From: Bacteroidota bacterium
GTDB lineage: Bacteria > Bacteroidota > Bacteroidia > Bacteroidales > VadinHA17
Reading direction: 5' to 3'
Assembly (NCBI GenBank): GCA_030611395.1
Contig: JAUWPX010000116.1
Coordinates: forward strand, 1 to 5,755
DNA: 5,755 nt
Positions within the stretch are counted from its first letter, which is position 1; each line of letters begins with the position of its first letter. A model generated the notes under the pieces. It did no database searches. It worked only from the letters and a program-made list of their open reading frames with translations, and was not told the DNA's origin. Below, one piece after another: positions 1-5,755 of this stretch. The position numbers and the translations under genes were made by a program.

Positions 1-651
1 AACAATATTCTCCCGTTTTGCTCCAAGTGCTATATAAAGCTTTGAACAGGATATTGCTGATGCTCCCGCACCGTTTACAGCAATTTTTACATCTCCAATC
101 TTCTTCCCTGCCAACTCAAGAGCATTAACTAACCCGGCTCCGGAAATAATCGCTGTACCATGCTGATCATCATGAAAAACAGGAATGTCCAATTCTTCTA
201 TCAATCTTTTTTCAATTTCAAAACACTCAGGTGCTTTAATATCTTCCAGGTTGATCCCTCCAAATGTAGGAGAAATTGCCTTCACAATATCGACAAGTTT
301 ATCAATATCTTTCTCATCTACCTCTATATCAAAAACATCCACATCAGAGAATACTTTAAACAATAATCCTTTCCCTTCCATAACCGGTTTACCTGCCAGG
401 GCACCAATATCACCTAGACCAAGAACAGCGGTCCCATTAGAGATAACAGCAACCAGATTTCCCTTCATAGTATATTTGTAAGCTTCCTCAGGATTAGCTT
501 CTATTTCCCAGCAAGGTTCAGCTACACCGGGAGTATAAGCCATAGACAAATCTGTTTGTGTACTGTAAGATTTAGTCGGGATTACCTCAAGTTTTCCCGG
601 TCTGCCTTTTGAATGATAATCAAGTGCTGCTTGACGTGTAATTTTAGCCAT
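1..651 (-). CDS. maeB: NADP-dependent malic enzyme, N-terminal part (cut by left edge)
   Basis: Malic enzyme oxidatively decarboxylates L-malate to pyruvate and CO2 in the cytoplasm, making NADPH or NADH. The first 217 codons are visible and the frame stays open to base 1. The N-terminal malic domain fills roughly residues 10-160: AYTPGVAEPC (38-47) with the likely catalytic Tyr39, EGKG (92-95) with the likely catalytic Lys94, LEDIKAP (135-141) supplying acidic metal ligands E136 and D137, and HDDQHGTA (160-167) supplying another acidic ligand. The Rossmann domain begins near residue 165, with its dinucleotide loop at NGAGASA (193-199). Roles are assigned by family analogy. The start ATG gives MAKITRQAALDYH, a normal start for large bacterial MaeB proteins. 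Those are usually about 750 residues with a C-terminal phosphotransacetylase-like domain, which would lie outside the window, so its presence and the NADP preference are inferred. It probably has its own promoter in the 179-bp gap after pdxA. Confidence 0.93.
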   Translation of the reverse strand, partial: MAKITRQAALDYHSKGRPGKLEVIPTKSYSTQTDLSMAYTPGVAEPCWEIEANPEEAYKYTMKGNLVAVISNGTAVLGLGDIGALAGKPVMEGKGLLFKVFSDVDVFDIEVDEKDIDKLVDIVKAISPTFGGINLEDIKAPECFEIEKRLIEELDIPVFHDDQHGTAIISGAGLVNALELAGKKIGDVKIAVNGAGASAISCSKLYIALGAKRENIV

Positions 652-700
652 GATATTAAATTTTTTTTTGGTTTTAACTTTTAAATAAGAATAATTGAAA

Positions 701-708
701 CAAAATTA
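701..708 (-). promoter_or_regulatory. Putative -7 promoter element of the malic enzyme gene
   Basis: On the minus strand this reads TAATTTTG, an exact match to the Bacteroidota -7 consensus TAnnTTTG. It ends 49 bp before the malic enzyme ATG. I see no TTTG-type -33 element at the usual spacing of about 20 bp, so the call rests on the -7 box, its position and its recurrence upstream of two other genes here. The rest of the 652-830 gap is AT-rich, with no clear terminator for the preceding pdxA. Confidence 0.45.
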
Positions 709-830
709 CTAAAATATTAAGGTTGTTATTACCTGATAAGGCTGTTATAAAATTAATAGTTGTATGTTATTTAGCAGAATAGGAAAACTCATAGGTTCCG
801 GAGCATATTAAAAAAGCATGAATAAAAAAA

Positions 831-1895
831 TTAATCCTGAGCAGGAGTATCCTCATATGTATTTGACTCCAACGGGTTTGATGTATTTTCTGCATATGCT
901 TTCCTGTTTTTATAAATATCACAAGCCAGGTATATTGCATTTCTGAAAGAATCGGGTGAAGCAATTCCCTGCCCGGCAATTTCATAAGCCGTACCATGAG
1001 CAGGTGACGTACGAATTATTGGAAGACCTGCTGTAAAATTTACACCTGCTCCAGGAACAAGAGCTTTAAATGGTGCAAGACCCTGATCGTGATACATAGC
1101 CAGAACAGCATCAAATTTTAAATAATTATCCGACCCAAAAAAACCATCCGCCGCGTAGGGGCCAAACGCAAGAATTTTTTCCTCTTTCGCTGCTTCAATA
1201 GCCGGTATAATAATTTCAATTTCTTCCGACCCTATTACGCCCTCATCACCGGCATGTGGATTAAGACCCAATACGGCAATTCTCGGCTTATGAACCCCAA
1301 AATCCATAATTAGTGATTGTTCAAGAAGTTTCAATTTATCAAGGATATTTTCCTTTGTAATATTTTCAGGTATCTTTGCTACAGGTATATGAGTGGTAAC
1401 AACACCGACTTTCAACAGATCGCCGGCCATAATCATTAAAGCTTCCTTTTCTTCAAAAAAGCTTTCAAGATATTCTGTATGTCCCGGAAAATTGAAATTA
1501 TCCGACTGAATATTATTCTTATTTATGGGAGCTGTTACCAGAACATCAATTTTTTTATCTCTAAGATCGCTAACGGCCATTTCCATGCTTTTGAAAGATG
1601 CCTGCCCCGCTTCCCGGGTCGATTTTCCCAGCTCAACCCTTACAGAATCATCAAGAATATTAATAATATTTGCCCTTTTGAAATTTGCTTCTTCAGGTGA
1701 GTTAATGTGGTTAAAACTGAAATTTGGTATTTTGATTGCTTTCCGGTGATAAGCTGCCACTTTCGGAGATCCATACAAAATTGGGGTACATATTTCACTT
1801 ATCCTGTTATCCTCAAGTGTTTTAATAATAATCTCATAGCTAATACCGTTAATATCACCCTGTGTAATTCCAACTTTAATCTTTTTATGTTCCAT
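831..1895 (-). CDS. pdxA: 4-hydroxythreonine-4-phosphate dehydrogenase (vitamin B6 synthesis)
   Basis: PdxA oxidises 4-phosphooxy-L-threonine with NAD(P) in the DXP-dependent pyridoxal phosphate pathway. The product loses CO2 to give 3-amino-2-oxopropyl phosphate, the substrate of PdxJ. The protein is 354 residues, slightly longer than E. coli PdxA (about 330). Visible motifs are GDINGISYE (13-21), PGHTEYL (137-143) with the substrate-site His139, TTHIP (167-171), NPHAGDEG (212-219) and YHDQGLAPFK (268-277). The last three supply the metal ligands H169, H214 and H269 by analogy with the E. coli enzyme. IRTSPAHGTA (294-303) is the conserved phosphate and cofactor region. Residues from about 333 on form a polar, acidic tail outside the conserved fold. 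No strong ribosome binding site precedes the ATG. It lies 54 bp downstream of the aminopeptidase on the same strand, so the two may share a transcript. No exact TAnnTTTG box is seen directly upstream. The key residues are intact, so it should be active. Confidence 0.95.
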   Translation of the reverse strand: MEHKKIKVGITQGDINGISYEIIIKTLEDNRISEICTPILYGSPKVAAYHRKAIKIPNFSFNHINSPEEANFKRANIINILDDSVRVELGKSTREAGQASFKSMEMAVSDLRDKKIDVLVTAPINKNNIQSDNFNFPGHTEYLESFFEEKEALMIMAGDLLKVGVVTTHIPVAKIPENITKENILDKLKLLEQSLIMDFGVHKPRIAVLGLNPHAGDEGVIGSEEIEIIIPAIEAAKEEKILAFGPYAADGFFGSDNYLKFDAVLAMYHDQGLAPFKALVPGAGVNFTAGLPIIRTSPAHGTAYEIAGQGIASPDSFRNAIYLACDIYKNRKAYAENTSNPLESNTYEDTPAQD

Positions 1896-1949
1896 AATAC
1901 CGGTTCTTCTGACAAATTAATTCCGAAAGTTAATAATTCCAATTAACGA

Positions 1950-3407
1950 TTAGCTATCCTTTTCAAAAAGATTCGGGAAATTGCGTATGAAATCAAACAA
2001 TAACCTGACACCAATAGCAGTAGCTCCTTTACCCTGATATGAATTTGCTTTTTTAAGGAATGCCGGACCGGCTATATCAAGATGAATTAGCGGATAGCCG
2101 GTAAACCGTTCAAGGAATTTTCCTGCAGTTATTGCTCCTGCATCACGTTCGGCAATATTCTTCAGGTCGGCGATATCCGATTCGAGTAATTTATCAAATT
2201 CTTCCCAAAATGGAAATTCCACAATCCGTTCATGAACATGGTTGCCGCTAAACACAAGAGATTTCATGTATCTGCTTTCAGCATTTCCCATACCAACAAT
2301 TCCAAACCTCCCAATTGCCAATGCTGCCGAACCTGTAAGAGTAGCAATATCAATTATCAGCTCCGGTTTGTATTTACCGGCATAACTTAAAGCATCAGCC
2401 AAAATCAGTCTGCCTTCAGCATCAGTATTTAATACCTCCACAGACATGCCATTATACATAGTAATAACATCACCCGGCACCACAGCATTTCCATCAGGGC
2501 GGTTATCTGTTGCAGGTAATAAACCAACAACTTTTATCGGGATTTTTAACTTTGCAACCGCATACATCACTCCTGCAACAGCAGCAGCACCACTCATATC
2601 CGATTTCATATAATCCATACTGTTTTGGGTTGGCTTCAAACTTAAACCACCTGTATCAAATACTACTCCTTTCCCAACTAAAACCAATGGTTTTTTGTTC
2701 ACCGCGTTATCAGGCATCCACTCCATTACAGTAAATGTAGGAGGGTCAACACTCCCTCTGTTTACAGCAAGTAAACCGCCCATTTTCAATGATTCAATTT
2801 TCTTCTTATTAAAAACTTCAACTGAAAAACCACTAAGAATTCCCAATTGTTTCACAGTTTCCGAAAATTGAACAGCATTCATGAATGATAACGGTTCATT
2901 AACCATATCACGAACAAAATAAACTGCCTCATTTAAAGCTTTTAAAACATCAATCTCATGCTTATCCAATTTATCTGATACTATCAATATACTTTCTAAC
3001 GGATGTTTTTTTTCTGATTTATCGCCAAAATATCTTAGAAAATTGTAGTTACTCAACACTAATCCCTCTGCAAAAGCAAGAAGCATATCCGGTTCTCCTA
3101 TCGCATCTGCTAAAACAATTTCACTATGTTTATGCTGTTTAAGCAGTAAAGAATGTTCACTACCTGCTCTTCTGCATTTTTCACGCTGTTTATCAGGATC
3201 GGTTTCTTTTTCAATAACCTGTATGTAACTCCACTTATTATACGAATTGATAGAAACCTGTTTCTCTCCGTCTTTTATCTGTTCCTTAATATATTTAAGC
3301 TCCGCCCTTGTAAAAGCGAAACGACTGAGGTTGTTGTCTTTACGAATAAGATATATCACAGATTTCTTTCCGGGGATATCTTTAACTAATGAATATTTTA
3401 AATCCAT
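1950..3407 (-). CDS. Leucyl aminopeptidase, peptidase family M17
   Basis: This is a cytosolic two-metal exopeptidase that removes N-terminal residues from peptides; family members usually form hexamers. At 485 residues it is close to E. coli PepA (503). Residues 1-160 are the variable N-terminal domain, and the catalytic domain follows from about residue 165. VGKGVVFDTGG (244-254) gives metal ligands K246 and D251. SLKP (256-259) gives catalytic Lys258, and MKSDMSGAAAV (267-277) gives D270. The family signature NTDAEGRL (327-334) gives D329, E331 and catalytic R333. All expected ligands are present. There is no signal peptide, which fits a cytosolic enzyme. An in-frame TAA stop (3420-3422) lies 12 bp upstream of the ATG, so the reading frame cannot extend into the upstream tandem repeat. 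It is divergent from mqnC and followed by pdxA. The M17 family is certain, but substrate preference (leucine or other residues) cannot be read from the sequence, so no gene symbol is given. Confidence 0.94.
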   Translation of the reverse strand: MDLKYSLVKDIPGKKSVIYLIRKDNNLSRFAFTRAELKYIKEQIKDGEKQVSINSYNKWSYIQVIEKETDPDKQREKCRRAGSEHSLLLKQHKHSEIVLADAIGEPDMLLAFAEGLVLSNYNFLRYFGDKSEKKHPLESILIVSDKLDKHEIDVLKALNEAVYFVRDMVNEPLSFMNAVQFSETVKQLGILSGFSVEVFNKKKIESLKMGGLLAVNRGSVDPPTFTVMEWMPDNAVNKKPLVLVGKGVVFDTGGLSLKPTQNSMDYMKSDMSGAAAVAGVMYAVAKLKIPIKVVGLLPATDNRPDGNAVVPGDVITMYNGMSVEVLNTDAEGRLILADALSYAGKYKPELIIDIATLTGSAALAIGRFGIVGMGNAESRYMKSLVFSGNHVHERIVEFPFWEEFDKLLESDIADLKNIAERDAGAITAGKFLERFTGYPLIHLDIAGPAFLKKANSYQGKGATAIGVRLLFDFIRNFPNLFEKDS

Positions 3408-3424
3408 ATTTAAAATTTTTTAAC

Positions 3425-3460
3425 TATTTACCTTACTTACCTTACTCACCTTACTCACCT
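3425..3460 (-). repeat. Four-copy 9-bp tandem repeat in the predicted aminopeptidase leader
   Basis: Read on the minus strand, four adjacent 9-mers fill 36 bp without a gap: AGGTGAGTA, AGGTGAGTA, AGGTAAGTA and AGGTAAATA. Copies 1 and 2 are identical, copy 3 has one change and copy 4 has two. All changes are G to A. The array lies between the predicted -7 box of the aminopeptidase gene (3473-3480) and its ATG (3407), so it should be transcribed as a purine-rich stretch of the 5' leader. It is not part of the coding sequence, because a stop codon separates it from the ATG in that frame. Confidence 0.9.
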
Positions 3461-3472
3461 TTTTTTAAAAAA

Positions 3473-3480
3473 CAAAATTA
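3473..3480 (-). promoter_or_regulatory. Putative -7 promoter element of the aminopeptidase gene
   Basis: The minus strand reads TAATTTTG, matching TAnnTTTG exactly. It lies 65 bp upstream of the aminopeptidase ATG and just upstream of the 9-bp repeat array. Transcription would begin near the array's outer end, around 3466 if standard spacing holds. A clear -33 element is not visible. Confidence 0.45.
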
Positions 3481-3507
3481 ATAAAATTTTATGTTTGATT
3501 TTTATTT

Positions 3508-3515
3508 TAATTTTG
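3508..3515 (+). promoter_or_regulatory. Putative -7 promoter element of mqnC
   Basis: The plus strand reads TAATTTTG, an exact TAnnTTTG match ending 34 bp before the mqnC ATG, which predicts a short leader of about 25-30 nt. A TTTG at 3494-3497 is too close (10-bp spacer) to be a standard -33 element. With the element at 3473-3480 on the other strand it forms a back-to-back pair separated by only 27 bp. Confidence 0.45.
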
Positions 3516-3549
3516 TTGTTCCTAATTATTAATCGGCACAAATAATAGA

Positions 3550-4659
3550 ATGAATTTCGAATCGATATATTCTAAAGCACTCGATCTTAAGTTCATAACT
3601 CCTGAAGAAGGATTACACCTCTATAATGATGCTCCTTCCTGCGAATTGATATATGTTGCCAACCAGATAAGACAGAAGTTGAATCCGGGAAACAAGGTAA
3701 CATGGATCATTGACCGGAATGTAAATACTACAAACATTTGTTATTCAAAATGTAAATTCTGCAACTTTTACAGGGGAAAGAATGACCCCGAAAGTTATAT
3801 TACTACAATTGATGAATACAAAGAAAAAATTGAAACACTTTTCCGTCACGGAGGCAATCAACTACTCTTACAGGGGGGACTTCATCCCCGGCAAGGTTTA
3901 GCATTTTATACCCGGTTATTTAGCACGCTAAAAGAATTATACCCGGAATTAAAACTCCACGCGTTAGGGCCGCCGGAGATTGTCCATATAGCTAAAAAAG
4001 AGAAACTTCCATTCCGTAAAGTACTTGAAGAACTGGTAAATGCAGGACTAGATAGTCTGCCAGGAGCAGGAGCAGAAATTTTATGTGATCATATACGAAA
4101 AGAACTTTCTCCGTTAAAAGCCAGTACCGGGGAATGGCTCAATGTAATGAGAGAGGCACACAAAATGAAATTGGTTACTTCTGCAACCATGATGTTCGGA
4201 CATATCGAATCAAGAAAAGACCGCGTTACTCACTTAAAAGTCTTGCGGGATGTACAATCAGAAAAACCGGATGCCAGTCCCGGATTTATTGCATTTATCC
4301 CATGGCCTTTCCAGGACCAGGGAACCGTGTTAAATAAAAAGTATAATATAAAAAACAGCATCACCTCAGAAGAATATATACGTACTATTGCCATAAGCAG
4401 AATATTTCTGCTTAATATAAACAATATTCAGGCTTCATGGCTTACTGTTGGAAAATCAACCGGTCAGCTTTGCCTGCATGCCGGCGCAAATGATTTCGGT
4501 TCTATTATGATAGAAGAGAATGTGGTTTCCGCTGCCGGTGCTTCACATAAATTTGATAATGAAGGAATCCAGGCAGCTATCAGAGAAGCCGGATTTATCC
4601 CCCAACTCAGGAACCAGGCATACGGAGAGGAAAAGTTCCATTCTACTCCTGAAGCTTAA
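3550..4659 (+). CDS. mqnC: Cyclic dehypoxanthinyl futalosine synthase (radical SAM, menaquinone synthesis)
   Basis: MqnC is a cytoplasmic radical SAM enzyme that closes dehypoxanthine futalosine into its cyclic form, the third step of the futalosine route to menaquinone. The protein is 369 residues, normal for the family. The radical SAM cluster motif CX3CX2C is at C64, C68 and C71, within DRNVNTTNICYSKCKFCNF (55-73). Other family landmarks are LLLQGGLHP (105-113), LHALGPPEI (136-144), GLDSLPGAGAEIL (166-178), ATMMFGHIE (212-220), FIPWPFQ (249-255) and the C-terminal QASWLTVGK (294-302) and HAGANDFGSIMIEENVVSAAG (310-330). The relative MqnE is also radical SAM, but the PGAGAEIL, TMMFGH and FIPW blocks match MqnC much better. 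The ATG has no Shine-Dalgarno sequence and follows an AT-rich leader. No other mqn gene is in the window. Its 3' end overlaps the convergent DUF4837 gene by 17 bp. Confidence 0.93.
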   Translation: MNFESIYSKALDLKFITPEEGLHLYNDAPSCELIYVANQIRQKLNPGNKVTWIIDRNVNTTNICYSKCKFCNFYRGKNDPESYITTIDEYKEKIETLFRHGGNQLLLQGGLHPRQGLAFYTRLFSTLKELYPELKLHALGPPEIVHIAKKEKLPFRKVLEELVNAGLDSLPGAGAEILCDHIRKELSPLKASTGEWLNVMREAHKMKLVTSATMMFGHIESRKDRVTHLKVLRDVQSEKPDASPGFIAFIPWPFQDQGTVLNKKYNIKNSITSEEYIRTIAISRIFLLNINNIQASWLTVGKSTGQLCLHAGANDFGSIMIEENVVSAAGASHKFDNEGIQAAIREAGFIPQLRNQAYGEEKFHSTPEA

Positions 4660-5647
4660 GTGAATACAGTATTGTTTCAATCTGCCGCAGGAGTTCTCTT
4701 TTCTCATCACCGGGAGCATAAACAAAACCATCAACAGTTATCACCCTGTTGGTCACCTCATCAACAGTTGACAAACTAATAAACGGGCCTCCCATAAATC
4801 CATTCTCCAGTTTCCACAATCCACGCAGTTGGGCAAAATACCGGTTTCCGATCTCAAATTCACTGAATTCAGGTGTTAACATTTCTTCTGTTGACATATA
4901 TGAACCATCCTTAGGTCCGGGGACATATTTTTTCAAAAAATAATTTCTCTTTTCAATAAGATATTCGGGTGTAAAAGTATTTGTATCTGTATAAGGATAA
5001 TGATAGATAAAAATACCCTGACTGATTAATTGAGGTTCATTAGCAACCCAGGCAAAATCCACTTCATCAACATCCATACTATATCCTACAGGGATTGTCA
5101 AATGGAGATGGTGGTTATTCTCAATACTATTTACAAGGTCCGGGTCCATCAACCCCTTGTAATAACCGGTCAGCCGGGCACGTTCTTTTGTGTTCAGCTG
5201 CGTAACAATTTCATGCCCGTTCTGACTAAGTAACTCTATTGCAGATGCATCATCAGGGGCATCAACATCAATTATTAACTGGGGATAAGCCCATCTGTTT
5301 TTCCGTATTGTAATTTTCGGCTCATTAATATCTTTACCTGTTTTATAAAAGATAATATTTCTGTGTGGCTGGTGTATTTTCGAAAAATTACCAGGTGTTA
5401 TATTTACGAGGTCGAAAACCGGTTCAGGCTGAGGAAGACCATACTGTTCATATGCTAAAAGATCCCGGAAGGCCTGCCCCGGGGCACCTTCCCATTTTTC
5501 CCTTTTTAAAATCACCAATACTTCACCGGTTTTCCCCGATATTTTTGGTAAAAAAATTGCATCGTTTGAATTATCACTTTTACAGGAAAACAGAAACGAA
5601 ACAAGAACTACTATAAAAACGCTTTTAAAGCATTCCCGGGTTTTCAT
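4643..5647 (-). CDS. DUF4837 family lipoprotein, function unknown
   Basis: A 334-residue protein that I recognise as the Bacteroidota family DUF4837 from its length and blocks such as SGKTGEVLVIL (37-47), FDLVNITPGNF (78-88), RGLWKLENGFMGGPF (275-289) and NRVITVDGFVYAP (300-312). No biochemical role is known to me. The N-terminus is a lipoprotein signal peptide: basic residues K2, R4 and K8, a hydrophobic core at 9-20, then LFSC with the lipidated Cys at 22. The mature protein should be anchored in the cell envelope; which membrane and face cannot be told. There is no other transmembrane segment. The ATG is chosen because it gives the complete signal peptide, and it starts 14 bp after the tatA-like stop, suggesting one transcript. 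Its end overlaps mqnC by 17 bp in the opposite direction. The family call is from memory of the pattern and could be confirmed by a Pfam search. Confidence 0.8.
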   Translation of the reverse strand: MKTRECFKSVFIVVLVSFLFSCKSDNSNDAIFLPKISGKTGEVLVILKREKWEGAPGQAFRDLLAYEQYGLPQPEPVFDLVNITPGNFSKIHQPHRNIIFYKTGKDINEPKITIRKNRWAYPQLIIDVDAPDDASAIELLSQNGHEIVTQLNTKERARLTGYYKGLMDPDLVNSIENNHHLHLTIPVGYSMDVDEVDFAWVANEPQLISQGIFIYHYPYTDTNTFTPEYLIEKRNYFLKKYVPGPKDGSYMSTEEMLTPEFSEFEIGNRYFAQLRGLWKLENGFMGGPFISLSTVDEVTNRVITVDGFVYAPGDEKRELLRQIETILYSLKLQE

Positions 5648-5661
5648 GTTTTTCAGTTTTT

Positions 5662-5755
5662 CTACTTAATTTTTTCCTTTTCCTTATCCTCGTTTTCGTC
5701 AGCACTATTGTCCTTTGTTGCTTTCTTGAATTCTTTCATTCCCTGTCCTATTCCT
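5662..5755 (-). CDS. tatA: Sec-independent translocase TatA/TatE-like protein, C-terminal end (cut by right edge)
   Basis: Only the last 30 codons are visible, ending in TAG at 5662-5664. They start GIGQGMKEFKKATKD, which matches the end of the TatA amphipathic helix (typically a G-x-G-x-x-x-EFK-x-A pattern), followed by a charged tail rich in Asp, Glu and Lys, as is usual for TatA. TatA forms the pore-like part of the twin-arginine pathway, which exports folded proteins across the inner membrane. The membrane helix that would prove the call lies beyond the window. TatB has a similar helix but usually a longer tail, so TatA/E is preferred. The next gene, DUF4837, begins 14 bp downstream on the same strand. 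Confidence 0.72.
   Translation of the reverse strand, partial: GIGQGMKEFKKATKDNSADENEDKEKEKIK

Noticed and set aside
185..481. Plus-strand open frame of 98 codons antisense to the malic enzyme
   Set aside because: Its composition is what the reverse complement of a conserved gene gives, and the malic enzyme frame carries all the motifs.
731..748. CCTTATCAGG (minus strand) as a terminator hairpin for pdxA
   Set aside because: The stem is only 3-4 bp and is not followed by a T-tract.
725..770. Three GTTAT words spaced 19 and 22 bp apart in the malic enzyme upstream region
   Set aside because: The word is short, the spacing is unequal and the flanks do not match, so chance in AT-rich DNA is enough.
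767..997. Minus-strand open frame of 76 codons overlapping the pdxA 3' end and the following gap
   Set aside because: It lies mostly within pdxA in another frame, has no recognisable domain, and pdxA is clearly the real gene.
2510..2734. Plus-strand open frame of 74 codons antisense to the aminopeptidase, rich in Gln, Leu and Pro
   Set aside because: It overlaps the conserved catalytic core of the aminopeptidase and has no start context or domain of its own.
3425..3460. The 9-bp array as a CRISPR array or mobile-element end
   Set aside because: The units are directly adjacent with no spacers, far too short for CRISPR repeats, and no transposase or inverted ends are nearby.
3550..4659. Aminofutalosine synthase MqnE as an alternative identity for mqnC
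   Set aside because: The PGAGAEIL, TMMFGH, FIPW and QASWLTVGK blocks and the C-terminus fit MqnC better.
4662..4676. Palindrome AATACAGTATT just after the mqnC stop as a possible terminator
   Set aside because: The arms are separated by a single base, there is no GC-rich stem or proper T-tract, and it lies inside the DUF4837 coding sequence.

Overview
The window looks like an ordinary housekeeping stretch from the chromosome of a member of the Bacteroidota, probably Bacteroidales or a nearby order. Four things point there. The DNA is AT-rich. None of the visible start codons has a convincing Shine-Dalgarno sequence; the leaders are A/T-rich instead. The octamer TAATTTTG, a perfect match to the Bacteroidota -7 promoter element TAnnTTTG, occurs upstream of three genes. 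The protein set also fits: a Bacteroidota-type PdxA, a DUF4837 lipoprotein beside tatA, and a menaquinone enzyme of the futalosine pathway.

Layout from left to right. Positions 1-651 hold the N-terminal 217 codons of a malic enzyme on the minus strand, running off the left edge. A 179-bp gap (652-830) carries its probable promoter. Next come two minus-strand genes in a row: pdxA for vitamin B6 synthesis (831-1895) and an M17 leucyl aminopeptidase (1950-3407). Transcription would run aminopeptidase then pdxA, across 54 bp. A 142-bp divergent intergenic region (3408-3549) separates the aminopeptidase from mqnC on the plus strand (3550-4659). It contains two outward-facing -7 elements and a four-unit, 9-bp tandem repeat in the predicted leader of the aminopeptidase. 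mqnC converges on, and overlaps by 17 bp, a DUF4837 lipoprotein gene (minus, 4643-5647). That gene is preceded after 14 bp by the last 30 codons of a tatA-like gene (minus, 5662-5755, cut by the right edge).

The genes do not form one pathway. They cover central carbon metabolism (malic enzyme), cofactor synthesis (PdxA, MqnC), peptide turnover (aminopeptidase) and the cell envelope (TatA, lipoprotein). tatA and DUF4837 are the most likely co-transcribed pair, and aminopeptidase-pdxA is a possible second one. I found no RNA gene, mobile element, CRISPR array or phage gene, and no evidence of a novel multi-gene system. The most unusual feature seen directly in the DNA is the 36-bp tandem repeat in the divergent promoter region. 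The least characterised gene is DUF4837.
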